Positions 24,874-33,844 are shown, numbered from the stretch's first letter. The stretch is 64,000 bases of DNA from Salinihabitans flavidus (GCF_900110425.1 NZ_FODS01000005.1:1-64000); one strand, 5' to 3'. Program-made: numbers and translations. The notes: generated by a model not told the origin, from the sequence alone.

Positions 24874-25602
24874 TCAGGCGAGCGCCCGTTCGGCAATCGC
24901 GGTCAGTTCGTTCGCGACGGTGTCGATTTCGGCCATCGCATCCACCCGCCGCAGCACGCCCCGGCCCGCGTAATGCGCGATGAGCGGCGCGGTCTGCGCG
25001 TGATAGGCCGCAAGGCGGCTTGTGACGGTCTCGGCGGTGTCGTCGGCGCGGCGGGTCATGTCGGTGCCGCCGCAGGTGTCGCAGATGCCGCTTTGCAGCG
25101 GTTTCTTGTAGCGCTCGTGATAACCTTCGCCGCAGGTGGCACACGCAAAGCGGCCGGTGATCCGCTCGACCATCGAGGCGTCGTCCACGTCGAGGCTGAT
25201 GGCGGCGGCGACGGGTTGGCCGGCCCGCGCCAGAAGCGCATCGAGCGCCTCGGCCTGCGCGCCGGTGCGCGGAAAGCCGTCGAGGATGACGCCTGCGCGG
25301 CAATCGGGCTCCGCCAGACGCTCGCGCAGGATGGCGGTCACGATGGCGTCGGAGACAAGATCGCCCGCCTCCATCACCGCGCGGGCCTTCTGCCCGGCCT
25401 CGGTGCCGGCGGCGACGGCGGCGCGCAGCATGTCGCCGGTGGAGAGCTGCACAAGTTCGAAGTGGTTGGCCAACATCCGCGCCTGCGTGCCCTTGCCCGC
25501 ACCGGGCGGGCCAAGAAGGATCAGCACCGGCGGCGCGGAAAGGCACGATGGGTCTCGAAGGGCGCCATTCACATCTGTCGTGCTCTTGGTGTGGTCTGTC
25601 AT
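24874..25602 (-). CDS. adk: Adenylate kinase, zinc-type lid
   Basis: The 242-residue enzyme balances ATP, ADP and AMP. It has the P-loop GPPGAGKGTQ, the AMP-site pattern LSTGDMLRAAVAAGTE, LDGFPRT, and a long lid with CATCGEGYHERY and CDTCGG, four cysteines that suit zinc. An N-terminal extension of about 25 residues precedes the core. The ATG at 25602 is chosen for GGAGG upstream; a longer frame to 25686 has no such site. It leads the symporter operon, 66 bases before DUF4212. It may be an accessory copy, since adk in this group is usually also found in the ribosomal protein cluster; that is inference. Confidence 0.85.
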   Translation of the reverse strand: MTDHTKSTTDVNGALRDPSCLSAPPVLILLGPPGAGKGTQARMLANHFELVQLSTGDMLRAAVAAGTEAGQKARAVMEAGDLVSDAIVTAILRERLAEPDCRAGVILDGFPRTGAQAEALDALLARAGQPVAAAISLDVDDASMVERITGRFACATCGEGYHERYKKPLQSGICDTCGGTDMTRRADDTAETVTSRLAAYHAQTAPLIAHYAGRGVLRRVDAMAEIDTVANELTAIAERALA

Positions 25603-25971
25603 CCTGAGGCTCCTCCCTCTTGACGATCGGATGGACCGGCGCGGGACAGGGTCGCCGCGCCCGGTAACTGGATTTGTGGTGATCATAGGGGGTTATGAAA
25701 AAATATATATAAGTCACGGATAGTGAGGGAAAAAATTGTAAATCCGTTTCCAGATTTACTTGCGGCGCTGTAAATGATTTTCAGACTCCGCGGTTTTCGC
25801 TGATATTCCAGAGACTTGACGCAAAGGCACAATCACCTTCGGTGACGCAACGGCAGACGGGACGGGGCCCTGCCGCGTCCCGGTTGCACCGGATGCGACA
25901 AAACGCTCCGATCTGGCGGGGGCCCCATGCCCCCCCGGCACAGGAGAATCGCCGCGCCGGACGAGCGGGGC
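25603..25971. promoter_or_regulatory. Control region of the adk-symporter operon with TGTAAAT sites
   Basis: This non-coding stretch is AT-rich at 25690-25745, unlike its surroundings. TGTAAAT occurs at 25737 and 25769, 32 bases (about three helical turns) apart, and GTAAATC at 25738-25744 pairs with GATTTAC at 25753-25759 as an inverted repeat with an 8-base spacer. On the minus strand a TATATA block follows and could be the -10 element. The layout fits a regulator upstream of the adk promoter. The protein is unknown. Confidence 0.45.
25858..25882 (-). terminator. Possible terminator hairpin of the SbcCD-like pair
   Basis: CGGGACG and CGTCCCG form a 7-base stem with an 11-base loop about 90 bases past the stop codon of the SbcC-like gene. 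No T run follows on the minus strand, so this may depend on other factors or be chance in GC-rich DNA. Confidence 0.3.
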
Positions 25972-28572
25972 CTAGTCGTGCGCGGGCCGGATCGACAGGA
26001 GGCGGCCGCCAAGATCGCGAAAGGCGCGCTGGCGGCAGGAGAAGACAATGATCTGAAGGTCGCTCGCCTGCCGGGTGAGGGCATCGAACATCTTTTCGAT
26101 ACGGTCGTCATCGGTGTAGACGATGGCATCGTCGAGGATCACCGGCGCGGGGGTGCCGGCACGGGCCAGAAGGCGGGCGAAGGCCAGACGGACCAGAAGC
26201 GCGATCTGTTCCTGCGTGCCACCCGAAAGCTGATCGAACGTATCCTCGGCGCCGGGACGCACAAGGCGGCTTGGCAGAACGCTGTCGGCATCCATATGCA
26301 GTTCGGCGTCGGGCCAGACCATGCGCACCAGCGGCTCCAACTCGCGGAAAATCGGGCCGATATAGTGATCGCGCGCCGATTGCTGCGCCGTGTCGAGCGT
26401 CTGATCGAGGGTGCGCAGCACATCCACCTCGAAGCGCAGGCTGTCGAGCCGGGCCTGCGCGGTGGCAAGCCGGCCCTCGGCCTCGGCCAGTTCCTCTTCG
26501 ATGGCTTGCCCGGCCTGCACGTCGATCCGCGCGTCCAATCCGGCCAGATCGCGGGTAATCTCCTGTTCGCGGGTCTGTACGGCCTCGGCGGCGGAGGTGG
26601 CCCGTTGCAGGGCGGCCTGTGTCTGTTCGGGGTCCGGGGCGCTGTCGGCAAGCGCGGCCTTCTCGCGGCGTGCCTTGTCCAGAGCGGCGCGAAGCTCTGC
26701 CGCCTCGGTGCGCAGGGCGGTCAGGCGCGCCTCGGCCCCGTCCCGGTCGCGCAGGGCTGCGGCGGCGCGTTCCAGCCGCGCGGTGGCCCCGTCGTGGGCG
26801 GCCCCGGCGCCCTGCGCCGTGGCCTGCGCACTGGCGTGCTCGGCGCGCGCCTTCTCCAGACCGGCAAGGGTTTCGGCGTGGCGCGCCTTCGCCTCTTGCA
26901 GTTCGGCCTCAGCCTGATCGCGGGTGGGCAGATCGCCGGTGTCGGGCTCTTGTCGCGGCAAGTCGGAGATCCGCGCGCGCAGGGCGTCAATTCCGTCGGG
27001 GGCCGCGATTCGCAGGGCGTTAACCGCGTCGTCCAGCCGTGCCTTGGCCTCTGCCCGCTCGCGGTGCGCGGCGCGTGCGTTGTCGAGTGTGGAAAACCCC
27101 GCTTCCTCCAACGCACGGCGGAGGGTCGTGTCGGCCTGTTGCAAATCCTCGTCGCCGGCCACCGTACCGGGATGAATGCGCAGTTCGCCCAGCCCGCGCA
27201 GATGCAGCGCGCCGCCGTCGGGCAGGGGCAGACGCGCCCCATCTTGCAAAGGCGTGCCCTCCAGCGTCACGCCGCCCTCGCCGCCGGGCGAGTAACTCAT
27301 GCTGACAGAGGCACTAGCGGCCTCACGGGCACGGCGGGCGAACGAGAGATCGGCGGCTGCGGTCTCGATCTTGTCCATCACCGCCGCGTCGGGGCCGCGG
27401 GCCACAAGGGCGCGGGTCTTTTCGGCCTCCGCGTGATGGGCTTCGGCTTCTGACAGCCGCGCGGTGAGTTCGGCGCGCCGGGTTTCGGCGATGCGGGCAG
27501 CCTCGGCCCGGATCACGCGATCAAGCTGCATGTGCGCGGTATCGAGGGTCTTGCGGGCCGTGGTCTCGGCCTGCCTGGCCGCTGCCAGAGCGGTGTCTGC
27601 CCGGGTCAGCCGGTCCGCGGCGTCGCGGTGATCGTCCCCGGTGCCGGTCAGCGCCTTTTCCGCGTCCATCACTTCACGAAGTTGCGCTGTCAGCGTTTCG
27701 AGCGATTGCTGGTTGCGCTGCACGCGGGCCTCGGCGGTGTCCACGGCGCTGGTGGCCCGGTCCAGCCTTTCGAGATGGCTTTCCGCGTGTTGATGCGCCT
27801 TGCGCGCCTCGTCGAGGCGGGCCGTGCGGTGGGCGGCCTCCTGCGCGTCGCGCAGCCCGTCCAACTCCGAGACAAGCACGCGGCGCGAATCGAGCAGGCC
27901 GCGCAGGTCGGCGGCCTTGTCCGCGAGAGAGCCATGCAGCTCTTGCAGCTCTTCGACCTGCGTTTCGGCCTCGGCCAGCGGGCCGTTCTTGGCGGTGCGG
28001 CCGGTTCTAGTGACATAGCGGTCAAGCTCTGTGCGAACCTGTGCGCGGATCGCTTCCATCTGCCGGCCGCCGGTGACGGCCTCCACCTCTCCGGCGACGG
28101 AGGAGAGCAGATCGCGGCGCGCGTCGAGCGTGGCGCCGGCGTCCTGAAAGGCGGTCAGCCCTTGCCGCACCCACAAAAGCCCCGCCGGACCGCCGTCCCT
28201 GGGCGCTGTGAGCAGGGTGTCGAGCCATGCTTCCGCCTCTCCGGCCTGCTTGTAGAGATGGCCGTCGCGCAGGATGCGGGTGCCTGCCCGGGTTCCTTTG
28301 GAAAAGATTTTCTCGATCCGGTAGCGGGCGCCGTCCTGCGCGATCTCGGCGGTGATCTCGGGATCGCCCCCGGCATGGGGGATCAGGGCGCGAATCTCCT
28401 TGTCACGCGATGAGGCGCTTTTGAAGAAAAGCGCGTGGAGCGCGTCGAATATGGTTGATTTGCCCTGCTCGTTCGGGGCCGACAACACGTTCAGCCCCGG
28501 CCCCAGCCCGGTGATTTCCACCGGCGCGGTGAAGCGGCGCACGTTATTGAGCCGGACGGACAGAAGGTTCAT
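25972..28572 (-). CDS. SbcC/YhaN-like SMC-type ATPase of a nuclease complex
   Basis: The 866-residue protein has an N-terminal Walker A site, SAPNEQGKSTIFDALHALFF (about 31-50), a long central coiled coil (about 190-780), and a C-terminal ABC signature LSGGTQEQIALLVRLAFA with the Walker B PVILDDAIVYTDDDR. It pairs with the phosphoesterase encoded by the overlapping upstream gene. No CxxC zinc hook is seen in the coiled coil, which separates it from Rad50/SbcC and fits the YhaN group. The complex probably processes DNA ends or hairpins. The start overlaps the nuclease gene by four bases (ATGA). Confidence 0.85.
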   Translation of the reverse strand: MNLLSVRLNNVRRFTAPVEITGLGPGLNVLSAPNEQGKSTIFDALHALFFKSASSRDKEIRALIPHAGGDPEITAEIAQDGARYRIEKIFSKGTRAGTRILRDGHLYKQAGEAEAWLDTLLTAPRDGGPAGLLWVRQGLTAFQDAGATLDARRDLLSSVAGEVEAVTGGRQMEAIRAQVRTELDRYVTRTGRTAKNGPLAEAETQVEELQELHGSLADKAADLRGLLDSRRVLVSELDGLRDAQEAAHRTARLDEARKAHQHAESHLERLDRATSAVDTAEARVQRNQQSLETLTAQLREVMDAEKALTGTGDDHRDAADRLTRADTALAAARQAETTARKTLDTAHMQLDRVIRAEAARIAETRRAELTARLSEAEAHHAEAEKTRALVARGPDAAVMDKIETAAADLSFARRAREAASASVSMSYSPGGEGGVTLEGTPLQDGARLPLPDGGALHLRGLGELRIHPGTVAGDEDLQQADTTLRRALEEAGFSTLDNARAAHRERAEAKARLDDAVNALRIAAPDGIDALRARISDLPRQEPDTGDLPTRDQAEAELQEAKARHAETLAGLEKARAEHASAQATAQGAGAAHDGATARLERAAAALRDRDGAEARLTALRTEAAELRAALDKARREKAALADSAPDPEQTQAALQRATSAAEAVQTREQEITRDLAGLDARIDVQAGQAIEEELAEAEGRLATAQARLDSLRFEVDVLRTLDQTLDTAQQSARDHYIGPIFRELEPLVRMVWPDAELHMDADSVLPSRLVRPGAEDTFDQLSGGTQEQIALLVRLAFARLLARAGTPAPVILDDAIVYTDDDRIEKMFDALTRQASDLQIIVFSCRQRAFRDLGGRLLSIRPAHD

Positions 28573-29702
28573 TCCGCCGCCTCCTGCACTAGGCCGTAGA
28601 GCCGGTTGAGCGCGGCGGCGGACACGTCCCGGTCGCGCCGTGCCAGATCGGTGTTTTCGGCGTCGTTGCGAAGCGTCTCGGCGGCCATGCGCAGCGCACC
28701 GCCCTGTGCAATGTCGTCCAGATCATCGGCGCTGTATTCGGTCTGAAGAGGTCCATCGTTCAAGTCGAAATGGCAGAACTCCGGCGCGATTTCGGCGGCG
28801 GCGCGCGACAGCCGGAGCCGCTCGGGCAGGTGGCACCAGCCCTCGGCGGTGATCTTCAGCAGCGTATGACGCCAGTCGGTGCGATCGTGTGGCAGAAGGC
28901 GGATCAGCGCCTCGGCCGCATCGTCACCGGGCGTGAGGCGCAGGGTGCGCTCCTGCCAGTTGTATTTGCCGGTTTCCACCTCCGTGACCAGCGGCGGGGC
29001 GCCGGGGCCGGGCAGATCCACCAGAAGGCAGCCCCCCCGGCCCGCATGTTTGAACCTGTCCCGCTCGGGCGTGCCACTGTAGCGGGTGCGCTCATCGAAG
29101 GTAAAGATGCCATGCCAGTCCCCCAGCGCGAGGTAATCGAGCCGCGCGGTTTCGGCCCGGCGCGGCGAGATGATGTCACCGCCCGGCTCATCGCTGCCGA
29201 AGTCGATCACGCCGCCATGCGCCAGCCCGATGCGCAGGTGCTCCTGTGGTGTCTCGCATCCGTCCATCCATGCGGTCAGATCGGTGCCGGGAAAGCGGCG
29301 CGGGCAGGGTGCGGGCAGGAGCGTCACCCCCGGCGCGATCTGCGTCGGCGCGGGGTCGGTCAGCAGATGCACATTGTCGGGCGCATGGGCCTGCATCACG
29401 GTCCAGATCAGCTCTGCGCCAAGGCTGTCGTGGTTGCCGGGAATGATCCACCAGTGCAGCGCGGATGTCTCACCCATCGTGGCGAGAGTCTGCCGGATCA
29501 GGCGCTGCGAGGGAGTTTCGGTGTCGAAGCTGTCCCCGGCGATCAGGACATGACCGGCGCCGTGATCGGCGGCCGTGCGTGCCAGCGTGGCGACGATCCC
29601 CAGCCGGGCCTGTTGCAGATCGGCGCGAATCTCTTCTTCGAAGGTACCGAAACGTTTTCCGAGGTGAAGGTCTGAGGTGTGCAGAAAGCGGAAGGCGGGC
29701 AT
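28569..29702 (-). CDS. SbcD/YhaO-like metallophosphoesterase (DNA nuclease subunit)
   Basis: The 377-residue protein has the phosphoesterase motifs HTSDLHLGKRFG (residues 8-19), IAGDSFDTETP (GD motif), PGNHDSLG (GNHD motif), and GLAHGG and ALGDWHG further on. These bind two metals, usually manganese, as in Mre11 and SbcD. It is the nuclease partner of the SMC-like ATPase that overlaps its 3' end. The start at 29702 lies about 245 bases from the divergent IclR gene, so their promoters share this region. Confidence 0.88.
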   Translation of the reverse strand: MPAFRFLHTSDLHLGKRFGTFEEEIRADLQQARLGIVATLARTAADHGAGHVLIAGDSFDTETPSQRLIRQTLATMGETSALHWWIIPGNHDSLGAELIWTVMQAHAPDNVHLLTDPAPTQIAPGVTLLPAPCPRRFPGTDLTAWMDGCETPQEHLRIGLAHGGVIDFGSDEPGGDIISPRRAETARLDYLALGDWHGIFTFDERTRYSGTPERDRFKHAGRGGCLLVDLPGPGAPPLVTEVETGKYNWQERTLRLTPGDDAAEALIRLLPHDRTDWRHTLLKITAEGWCHLPERLRLSRAAAEIAPEFCHFDLNDGPLQTEYSADDLDDIAQGGALRMAAETLRNDAENTDLARRDRDVSAAALNRLYGLVQEAAE

Positions 29703-29858
29703 TGTCGGACCTTTGCAGCAGGGCGGGCACCGTCACTGTTGCACCGGCGGAGTCCGGCTTCAAGCTGTGTTGCGCCCTGAGGCGACCGGGCCTTGCGGCT
29801 GTGGGACCGGCACTCCGCGCGCCCGCGTCGATCATGCTTGCGGACTGCTCAAGATGGC

Positions 29859-29888
29859 TTGACAGATTCGTTTGTTCCAAAATAGGCT
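29859..29888 (+). promoter_or_regulatory. Sigma-70-like promoter of the IclR operon
   Basis: TTGACA at 29859-29864 is a perfect -35 element, and TAGGCT at 29883-29888 is a fair -10 element with an 18-base spacer. Transcription would begin near 29895, about 50 bases ahead of the GTG start of the IclR gene. Confidence 0.6.
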
Positions 29889-29895
29889 ATCAAAT

Positions 29896-29912
29896 GTTCC
29901 ATCAAGTGGAAC
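29896..29912. promoter_or_regulatory. Operator-like inverted repeat GTTCCA-N5-TGGAAC
   Basis: The perfect 6-base inverted repeat sits at the expected transcription start just after the -10 element. IclR-family proteins often bind palindromes with TGGAAC/GTTCCA-like halves, so autoregulation by the following gene is likely. Another GTTCCA half-site occurs at 29874-29879, inside the promoter spacer. Confidence 0.6.
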
Positions 29913-29947
29913 GAAATGAGTCTGATCGCGATCGTGGGGAGGCGAGA

Positions 29948-30769
29948 GTGGCAGAGGCGCAGATTTCTTCGGTCAAGACGATAGGCCGCGCCGCCCTTGT
30001 GCTGCGCGCGCTGTCGGCCGGCCCGGCGGGGGGCATGCGCCTTGCGGATGTCACTGCGGCGGTCGATCTGGGCAAGGCCACGGTTCACCGGCTTCTGGGC
30101 GCGCTCACCGACGTGGGATTTGTCGAGTTCGACGAGGGATCGAAACTCTATCGGCTGGGCTATGGGCTGTTTTCCCTTGCGGCGGCGGCGCAGCGGTTCA
30201 GCATCGTGGAGCAGGCGCGTCCGTCGCTGGTGCGGCTGGCGGCGGCGACGGAGGATACCGTCTATCTGTCGGTGCGTGAGGGCGATCAGGCGCTATGCGT
30301 GGATCGTTGCACCGGCAAGTTTCCCATCCGCACCCTGACACTCGATGTCGGAGATCGCCGCCCGCTTGGCGTGGGGGCGGGATCGCTGGCGTTGCTGGCG
30401 TTCCAGCCCGAGGACGATATTGACCGCATCCTGCGCGATGATCATGCGGCGCGGCAGGGATTTGACGGGTTTGGCGAGGACAGCCTGCGCGAGATGGTGC
30501 GCGCCACGCAGCGCGACGGATACGCCTTTAACGGCGGCCGGATCGTGAGCGCGATGGCGGCTGTGGGCGTGCCGGTGAAGGACCGCGACGGGCGGGCGCT
30601 GGCGGCGCTGTCTCTCGCGGCAATCCGGGAGAGAATGGACCCGCCGCGCGTTTCGGACCTGGTCGGCATGTTGCGGCACGAAGCCGAGGAGCTGGGCCGG
30701 ACGCTTCATCAGCGGGGACAGGCGCCGGCAGGAGCCGGTCAGGGCAAGGTCAGGGAGGAACAGGTTTGA
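29948..30769 (+). CDS. IclR-family transcriptional regulator
   Basis: The 273-residue protein has an N-terminal winged helix (AALVLRALSAGPAGGMRLAD, KATVHRLLGALTDVGFVEF) and a C-terminal GAF-like effector domain with RRPLGVGAGSLALLAF and VGVPVKDRDGRALAALSLAA. The GTG at 29948 is chosen because a perfect GGGGAGG lies five bases upstream and the product then has normal family length; an ATG at 29894 would lie at the transcription start. It heads the dehydrogenase-TRAP operon; its last codons overlap the TTG start of the next gene. It probably responds to the imported or oxidised acid. Confidence 0.85.
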   Translation: MAEAQISSVKTIGRAALVLRALSAGPAGGMRLADVTAAVDLGKATVHRLLGALTDVGFVEFDEGSKLYRLGYGLFSLAAAAQRFSIVEQARPSLVRLAAATEDTVYLSVREGDQALCVDRCTGKFPIRTLTLDVGDRRPLGVGAGSLALLAFQPEDDIDRILRDDHAARQGFDGFGEDSLREMVRATQRDGYAFNGGRIVSAMAAVGVPVKDRDGRALAALSLAAIRERMDPPRVSDLVGMLRHEAEELGRTLHQRGQAPAGAGQGKVREEQV

Positions 30770-31785
30770 CACAGCATACCGCCGAGCACGCAGGGGCATC
30801 CGGCAATCTGGAGACCGGGCGGTTTCTTCCGATCCTGTCGCTGATGTGGAGGATACGCGCCTTCGAGGAGCTGGCCATCGAGGCGCAGCGCGAGGGGCTG
30901 GTTCTGGGGGCGATCCATCCGTCCATCGGACAGGAGGCGGTGGCGGCGGGGATCTGCCCCAACCTGTCGAAGACCGATCTTCTTTTGTCCACCCATCGCG
31001 GCCATGGGCATACGCTGGCCAAGGGGGCCGATCCGCTGGCGATGATGCGCGAGCTTTTCGGGCGCGAGGGTGGCACCTGCGGCGGCAAGGGCGGCTCCAT
31101 GCATATCGCCGATTTCGGGGTGGGCATGCTGGGCGCGAATGGTGTCGTGGGGGCGAATATTCCCATCGCGACGGGGGCGGCCCATGCGCTCAAGCTGCGG
31201 CGCGCGGGCGAGGTGGTGGTTTGCATCTTCGGCGATGGGGCGATCAATCGCGGCCCGTTCCTTGAGGGGCTGAACTGGGCGCGGGTGTTCGATCTTCCGG
31301 TGCTGTTTGTCTGCGAGGACAACGGGTTTTCCGCCACGACGCGGACCCGGTCGATGACCGGGGGCGCGGGGGCCACGGCTCGGGCGGAAAGCCTTGGGCT
31401 GCCGGCCGCGGAGGTGGATGGCAACGATGTGCTGGCGGTGGATGCGGCGGCGCGCACGGCGATTGCCGCCCTGCGCGCGGGCGAGGGGCCGCGCCTGATG
31501 CATTGTCACACCTACCGGATCACCGGGCACACGGCGGTGGACCCGGCCTCCTATCGCCCCGAAGCGGAAGTGGATCAATGGCGCCGGCGATGCCCGATCG
31601 CGCGGCTGGAGGCGGGCTTGCGTCTGGCGGGCGTGAGCGACGAAGAGCTGAGCCGGACGCGGCAGGAGGCATGGGACGAGATGCGCGCGATCAGCGCAGA
31701 GGCCAGCGCCACGTCCTGGCCCGACGCGCGCGGCGCCTTCGCGGACGTGCAGGATATGGGCAATCCGGCGGAAAGGGCGTTTTGA
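30766..31785 (+). CDS. 2-oxo acid/acetoin-type dehydrogenase E1 alpha subunit
   Basis: The 339-residue protein is a thiamin diphosphate enzyme subunit with THRGHGHTLAKGADP, GGKGGSMHI and the TPP motif GDGAINRGPFLEGLNWA ending at CEDNGFS. It resembles the AcoA and PdhA type. The TTG start at 30766 overlaps the stop of the IclR gene (TTGA) and has AGGGAGG seven bases upstream. With E1 beta it would decarboxylate a 2-oxo acid or cleave acetoin and hand the acyl group to a lipoyl E2. No E2 or E3 gene follows, which is unusual for such operons. Confidence 0.87.
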   Translation: MTQHTAEHAGASGNLETGRFLPILSLMWRIRAFEELAIEAQREGLVLGAIHPSIGQEAVAAGICPNLSKTDLLLSTHRGHGHTLAKGADPLAMMRELFGREGGTCGGKGGSMHIADFGVGMLGANGVVGANIPIATGAAHALKLRRAGEVVVCIFGDGAINRGPFLEGLNWARVFDLPVLFVCEDNGFSATTRTRSMTGGAGATARAESLGLPAAEVDGNDVLAVDAAARTAIAALRAGEGPRLMHCHTYRITGHTAVDPASYRPEAEVDQWRRRCPIARLEAGLRLAGVSDEELSRTRQEAWDEMRAISAEASATSWPDARGAFADVQDMGNPAERAF

Positions 31786-32771
31786 TGAGCATGACAAGCT
31801 ATCTTGAGGCCGGGCGCCGCGCCGTAATGGAAGAGATGCAGCGCGATGAGCGTGTCTGGGCGCTTGGCGAGGATCTTGGGCGCGGCGGTGTGTTCGGCCA
31901 ATACAAGGGGCTTCAGGAGATGTTCGGGGACGAGCGGATCGCCGACACCCCGATTTCCGAAGCCTGCATCATGGGCGCCGCCGTGGGCGCCGCGATGACC
32001 GGCACGCGTCCCGTGGTGGAGATGCGGTTTTCCGATTTCGCGCTTTGCGCGGTGGATGAGCTGGTCAATCAGGCGGCCAAGGCGCGCTTCATGTTCGGCG
32101 GGCAGATGCGGGTGCCGATGGTGGTGCGCGAGCCGATCGGCATGTGGCGATCGTCGGCCGCGCAGCATTCGCAATCGCTTGAGGCGTGGTATGCGCATAT
32201 TCCGGGGCTTGTGGTGGTCGCGCCCGCGACGCCGGCCGATAACCTCGGGCTGCTGAAAACGGCCATCCGCAACGAGGATCCGGTCGTTTACATGGAACAC
32301 AAGAACCTCTGGGCGCTGGAAGGCGAGGTGCCCGAGGGCGAGCATCTGGTGCCGCTGGGCAAGGCGGAGGTGGCGCGCGAGGGGGTGGATCTGACCATCG
32401 TGACCTGGTCGGCCATGCGCCATCCGTGTCTGAAGGCTGCCGAAGACCTGTCGGCGGAAGGGATCGGGGTGGAGGTGATCGACCTGCGCACGCTCTGGCC
32501 ATGGGACCGGGAGGCGGTCCTTGCCTCGGTCGGGAAGACCGGCCGCCTTCTGGTGGTGCAGGAGGCGGTGTCGGTCGCGGGCTTCGGGGCCGAGATCGCC
32601 GCCAGTGTCGCAGAGGCGCTGCATTACCGTTTGCGCGCGCCGGTGCGCCGCCTTGGCGCGCCGCGCATCCCGGTGGCCTATGCGCCGCCGCTGGAGGATC
32701 AGGCGCGGGTGACGGACAAAGCCATCACTGATGCGGTCCGGGGCATGGTTGTGCCCCAGACCGTAGCGTGA
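31785..32771 (+). CDS. 2-oxo acid/acetoin-type dehydrogenase E1 beta subunit
   Basis: The 328-residue subunit has GEDLGRGGVFGQYKGL, FGDERIADTPISEACIMG, the RFSDFALCAVDELVNQAAK region and a C-terminal transketolase domain ending in PRIPVAYAPPLED. It completes the E1 heterotetramer with the preceding gene. The ATG at 31785 overlaps the E1 alpha stop (TGATG), so translation is coupled; the second ATG two codons later is an alternative. It is followed by the TRAP receptor gene after about 50 bases, as if the imported compound feeds the enzyme. Confidence 0.87.
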   Translation: MSMTSYLEAGRRAVMEEMQRDERVWALGEDLGRGGVFGQYKGLQEMFGDERIADTPISEACIMGAAVGAAMTGTRPVVEMRFSDFALCAVDELVNQAAKARFMFGGQMRVPMVVREPIGMWRSSAAQHSQSLEAWYAHIPGLVVVAPATPADNLGLLKTAIRNEDPVVYMEHKNLWALEGEVPEGEHLVPLGKAEVAREGVDLTIVTWSAMRHPCLKAAEDLSAEGIGVEVIDLRTLWPWDREAVLASVGKTGRLLVVQEAVSVAGFGAEIAASVAEALHYRLRAPVRRLGAPRIPVAYAPPLEDQARVTDKAITDAVRGMVVPQTVA

Positions 32772-32821
32772 ACCGGCAGCGCGGGGAGGCGCTGTCAAAA
32801 TTCAACGGGAGGAAAGACAAC

Positions 32822-33844
32822 ATGACACTCTTCAGAACTATGATGGCGGCCGGAGCCGCCGTGGCCACGCTGGGGCTGTCCCCGGCACTGGCGCAGGACT
32901 ACAAGGACGAATATCGAGTCTCGACCGTGGTGCCCGAGCCGTTCCCATGGGGGATCGCGGCGAACCGCTGGGCCGACCTGGTGGCCGAGCGGACCGAGGG
33001 CCGGATCAACATGAAGATCTACCCGGGCGTGCAGCTCGTGCAGGGTGACCAGACCCGCGAGTTTACCGCGATGCGGCGCGGCGTGATCGACATGGCTGTC
33101 GGCTCCACCATCAACTGGTCGCCGCAGGTCAAGGAACTCAACCTGTTTTCCCTGCCGTTCCTGATGCCCGATTACGCGGCGCTGGATGCGTTGACGCAAG
33201 GGCCCGTCGGCGAGCGGATCTTCGAGATCCTCGAGGACAACGGCGTGGTGCCGCTGGCGTGGGCGGAGAACGGATTCCGCGAGGTGACCAACTCCAAGGT
33301 CGAAATCCGCCGCCCCGAAGACATGGAAGGGCTGAAGATGCGGGTTGTCGGTTCTCCGATCTACAACGACATGTTCTCGGCCATGGGGGCCAACCCGACG
33401 CAGATGAGCTGGGCCGACGCGCAGCCGGCGCTGACCACCGGCGCGGTGGACGGGCAGGAAAACCCGCTCACCATCTACTCGGTTCTCAACATGCACGAAC
33501 TGGGTCAGACCAATGTGACGCTTTGGCATTACGTGGCCGACCCGCTGATCTTCGCCGTCAACCAGGAGGTCTGGGACAGCTTCACGGCGGAGGATCAGGA
33601 GATCCTGCGCAGTGCCGCGGTCGATGCCGGGGCGCATGGGATCGAGGTGGCGCGAGAGGGCCTGACCGAGGACGACCCGAGCCTGATCGAGGAGATCAGG
33701 GGCTATGGCGTCAACGTGGTCTCTCTGACCGAGGAGGAACGCCAGGCGTTCGTCGATATCACGCGTCCGGTCTACGAGGAATGGACCGACGTGATCGGCG
33801 CCGATCTGGTGGAGATGGCCGAGGAGTCCATCGCCAACCGCTAA
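32822..33844 (+). CDS. TRAP transporter solute-binding protein (DctP type)
   Basis: The 340-residue periplasmic protein starts with a Sec signal peptide cut after SPALA-Q (about residue 23). It shows the DctP pattern GVQLVQGDQTREFTAMRRG and GLKMRVVGSPIYNDMFSAMG, where the arginine of KMRV is the residue that grips a carboxylate, and TTGAVDGQENP. It delivers an organic acid to the DctQM membrane pair encoded next. GGGAGG lies nine bases before the ATG at 32822. The ligand is probably a 2-oxo or hydroxy acid handled by the dehydrogenase; this is inferred from context. Confidence 0.9.
   Translation: MTLFRTMMAAGAAVATLGLSPALAQDYKDEYRVSTVVPEPFPWGIAANRWADLVAERTEGRINMKIYPGVQLVQGDQTREFTAMRRGVIDMAVGSTINWSPQVKELNLFSLPFLMPDYAALDALTQGPVGERIFEILEDNGVVPLAWAENGFREVTNSKVEIRRPEDMEGLKMRVVGSPIYNDMFSAMGANPTQMSWADAQPALTTGAVDGQENPLTIYSVLNMHELGQTNVTLWHYVADPLIFAVNQEVWDSFTAEDQEILRSAAVDAGAHGIEVAREGLTEDDPSLIEEIRGYGVNVVSLTEEERQAFVDITRPVYEEWTDVIGADLVEMAEESIANR

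Noticed and set aside
25920-25971. C- and G-rich runs read as a terminator right after the SMC-type gene
   Set aside because: Pairings are irregular and no T run follows; the hairpin at 25858-25882 is better, though still weak.
29465-29947. N-terminal extension of the IclR frame by about 160 codons
   Set aside because: It overlaps the divergent nuclease gene and promoter; the GTG at 29948 with GGGGAGG gives normal family length.
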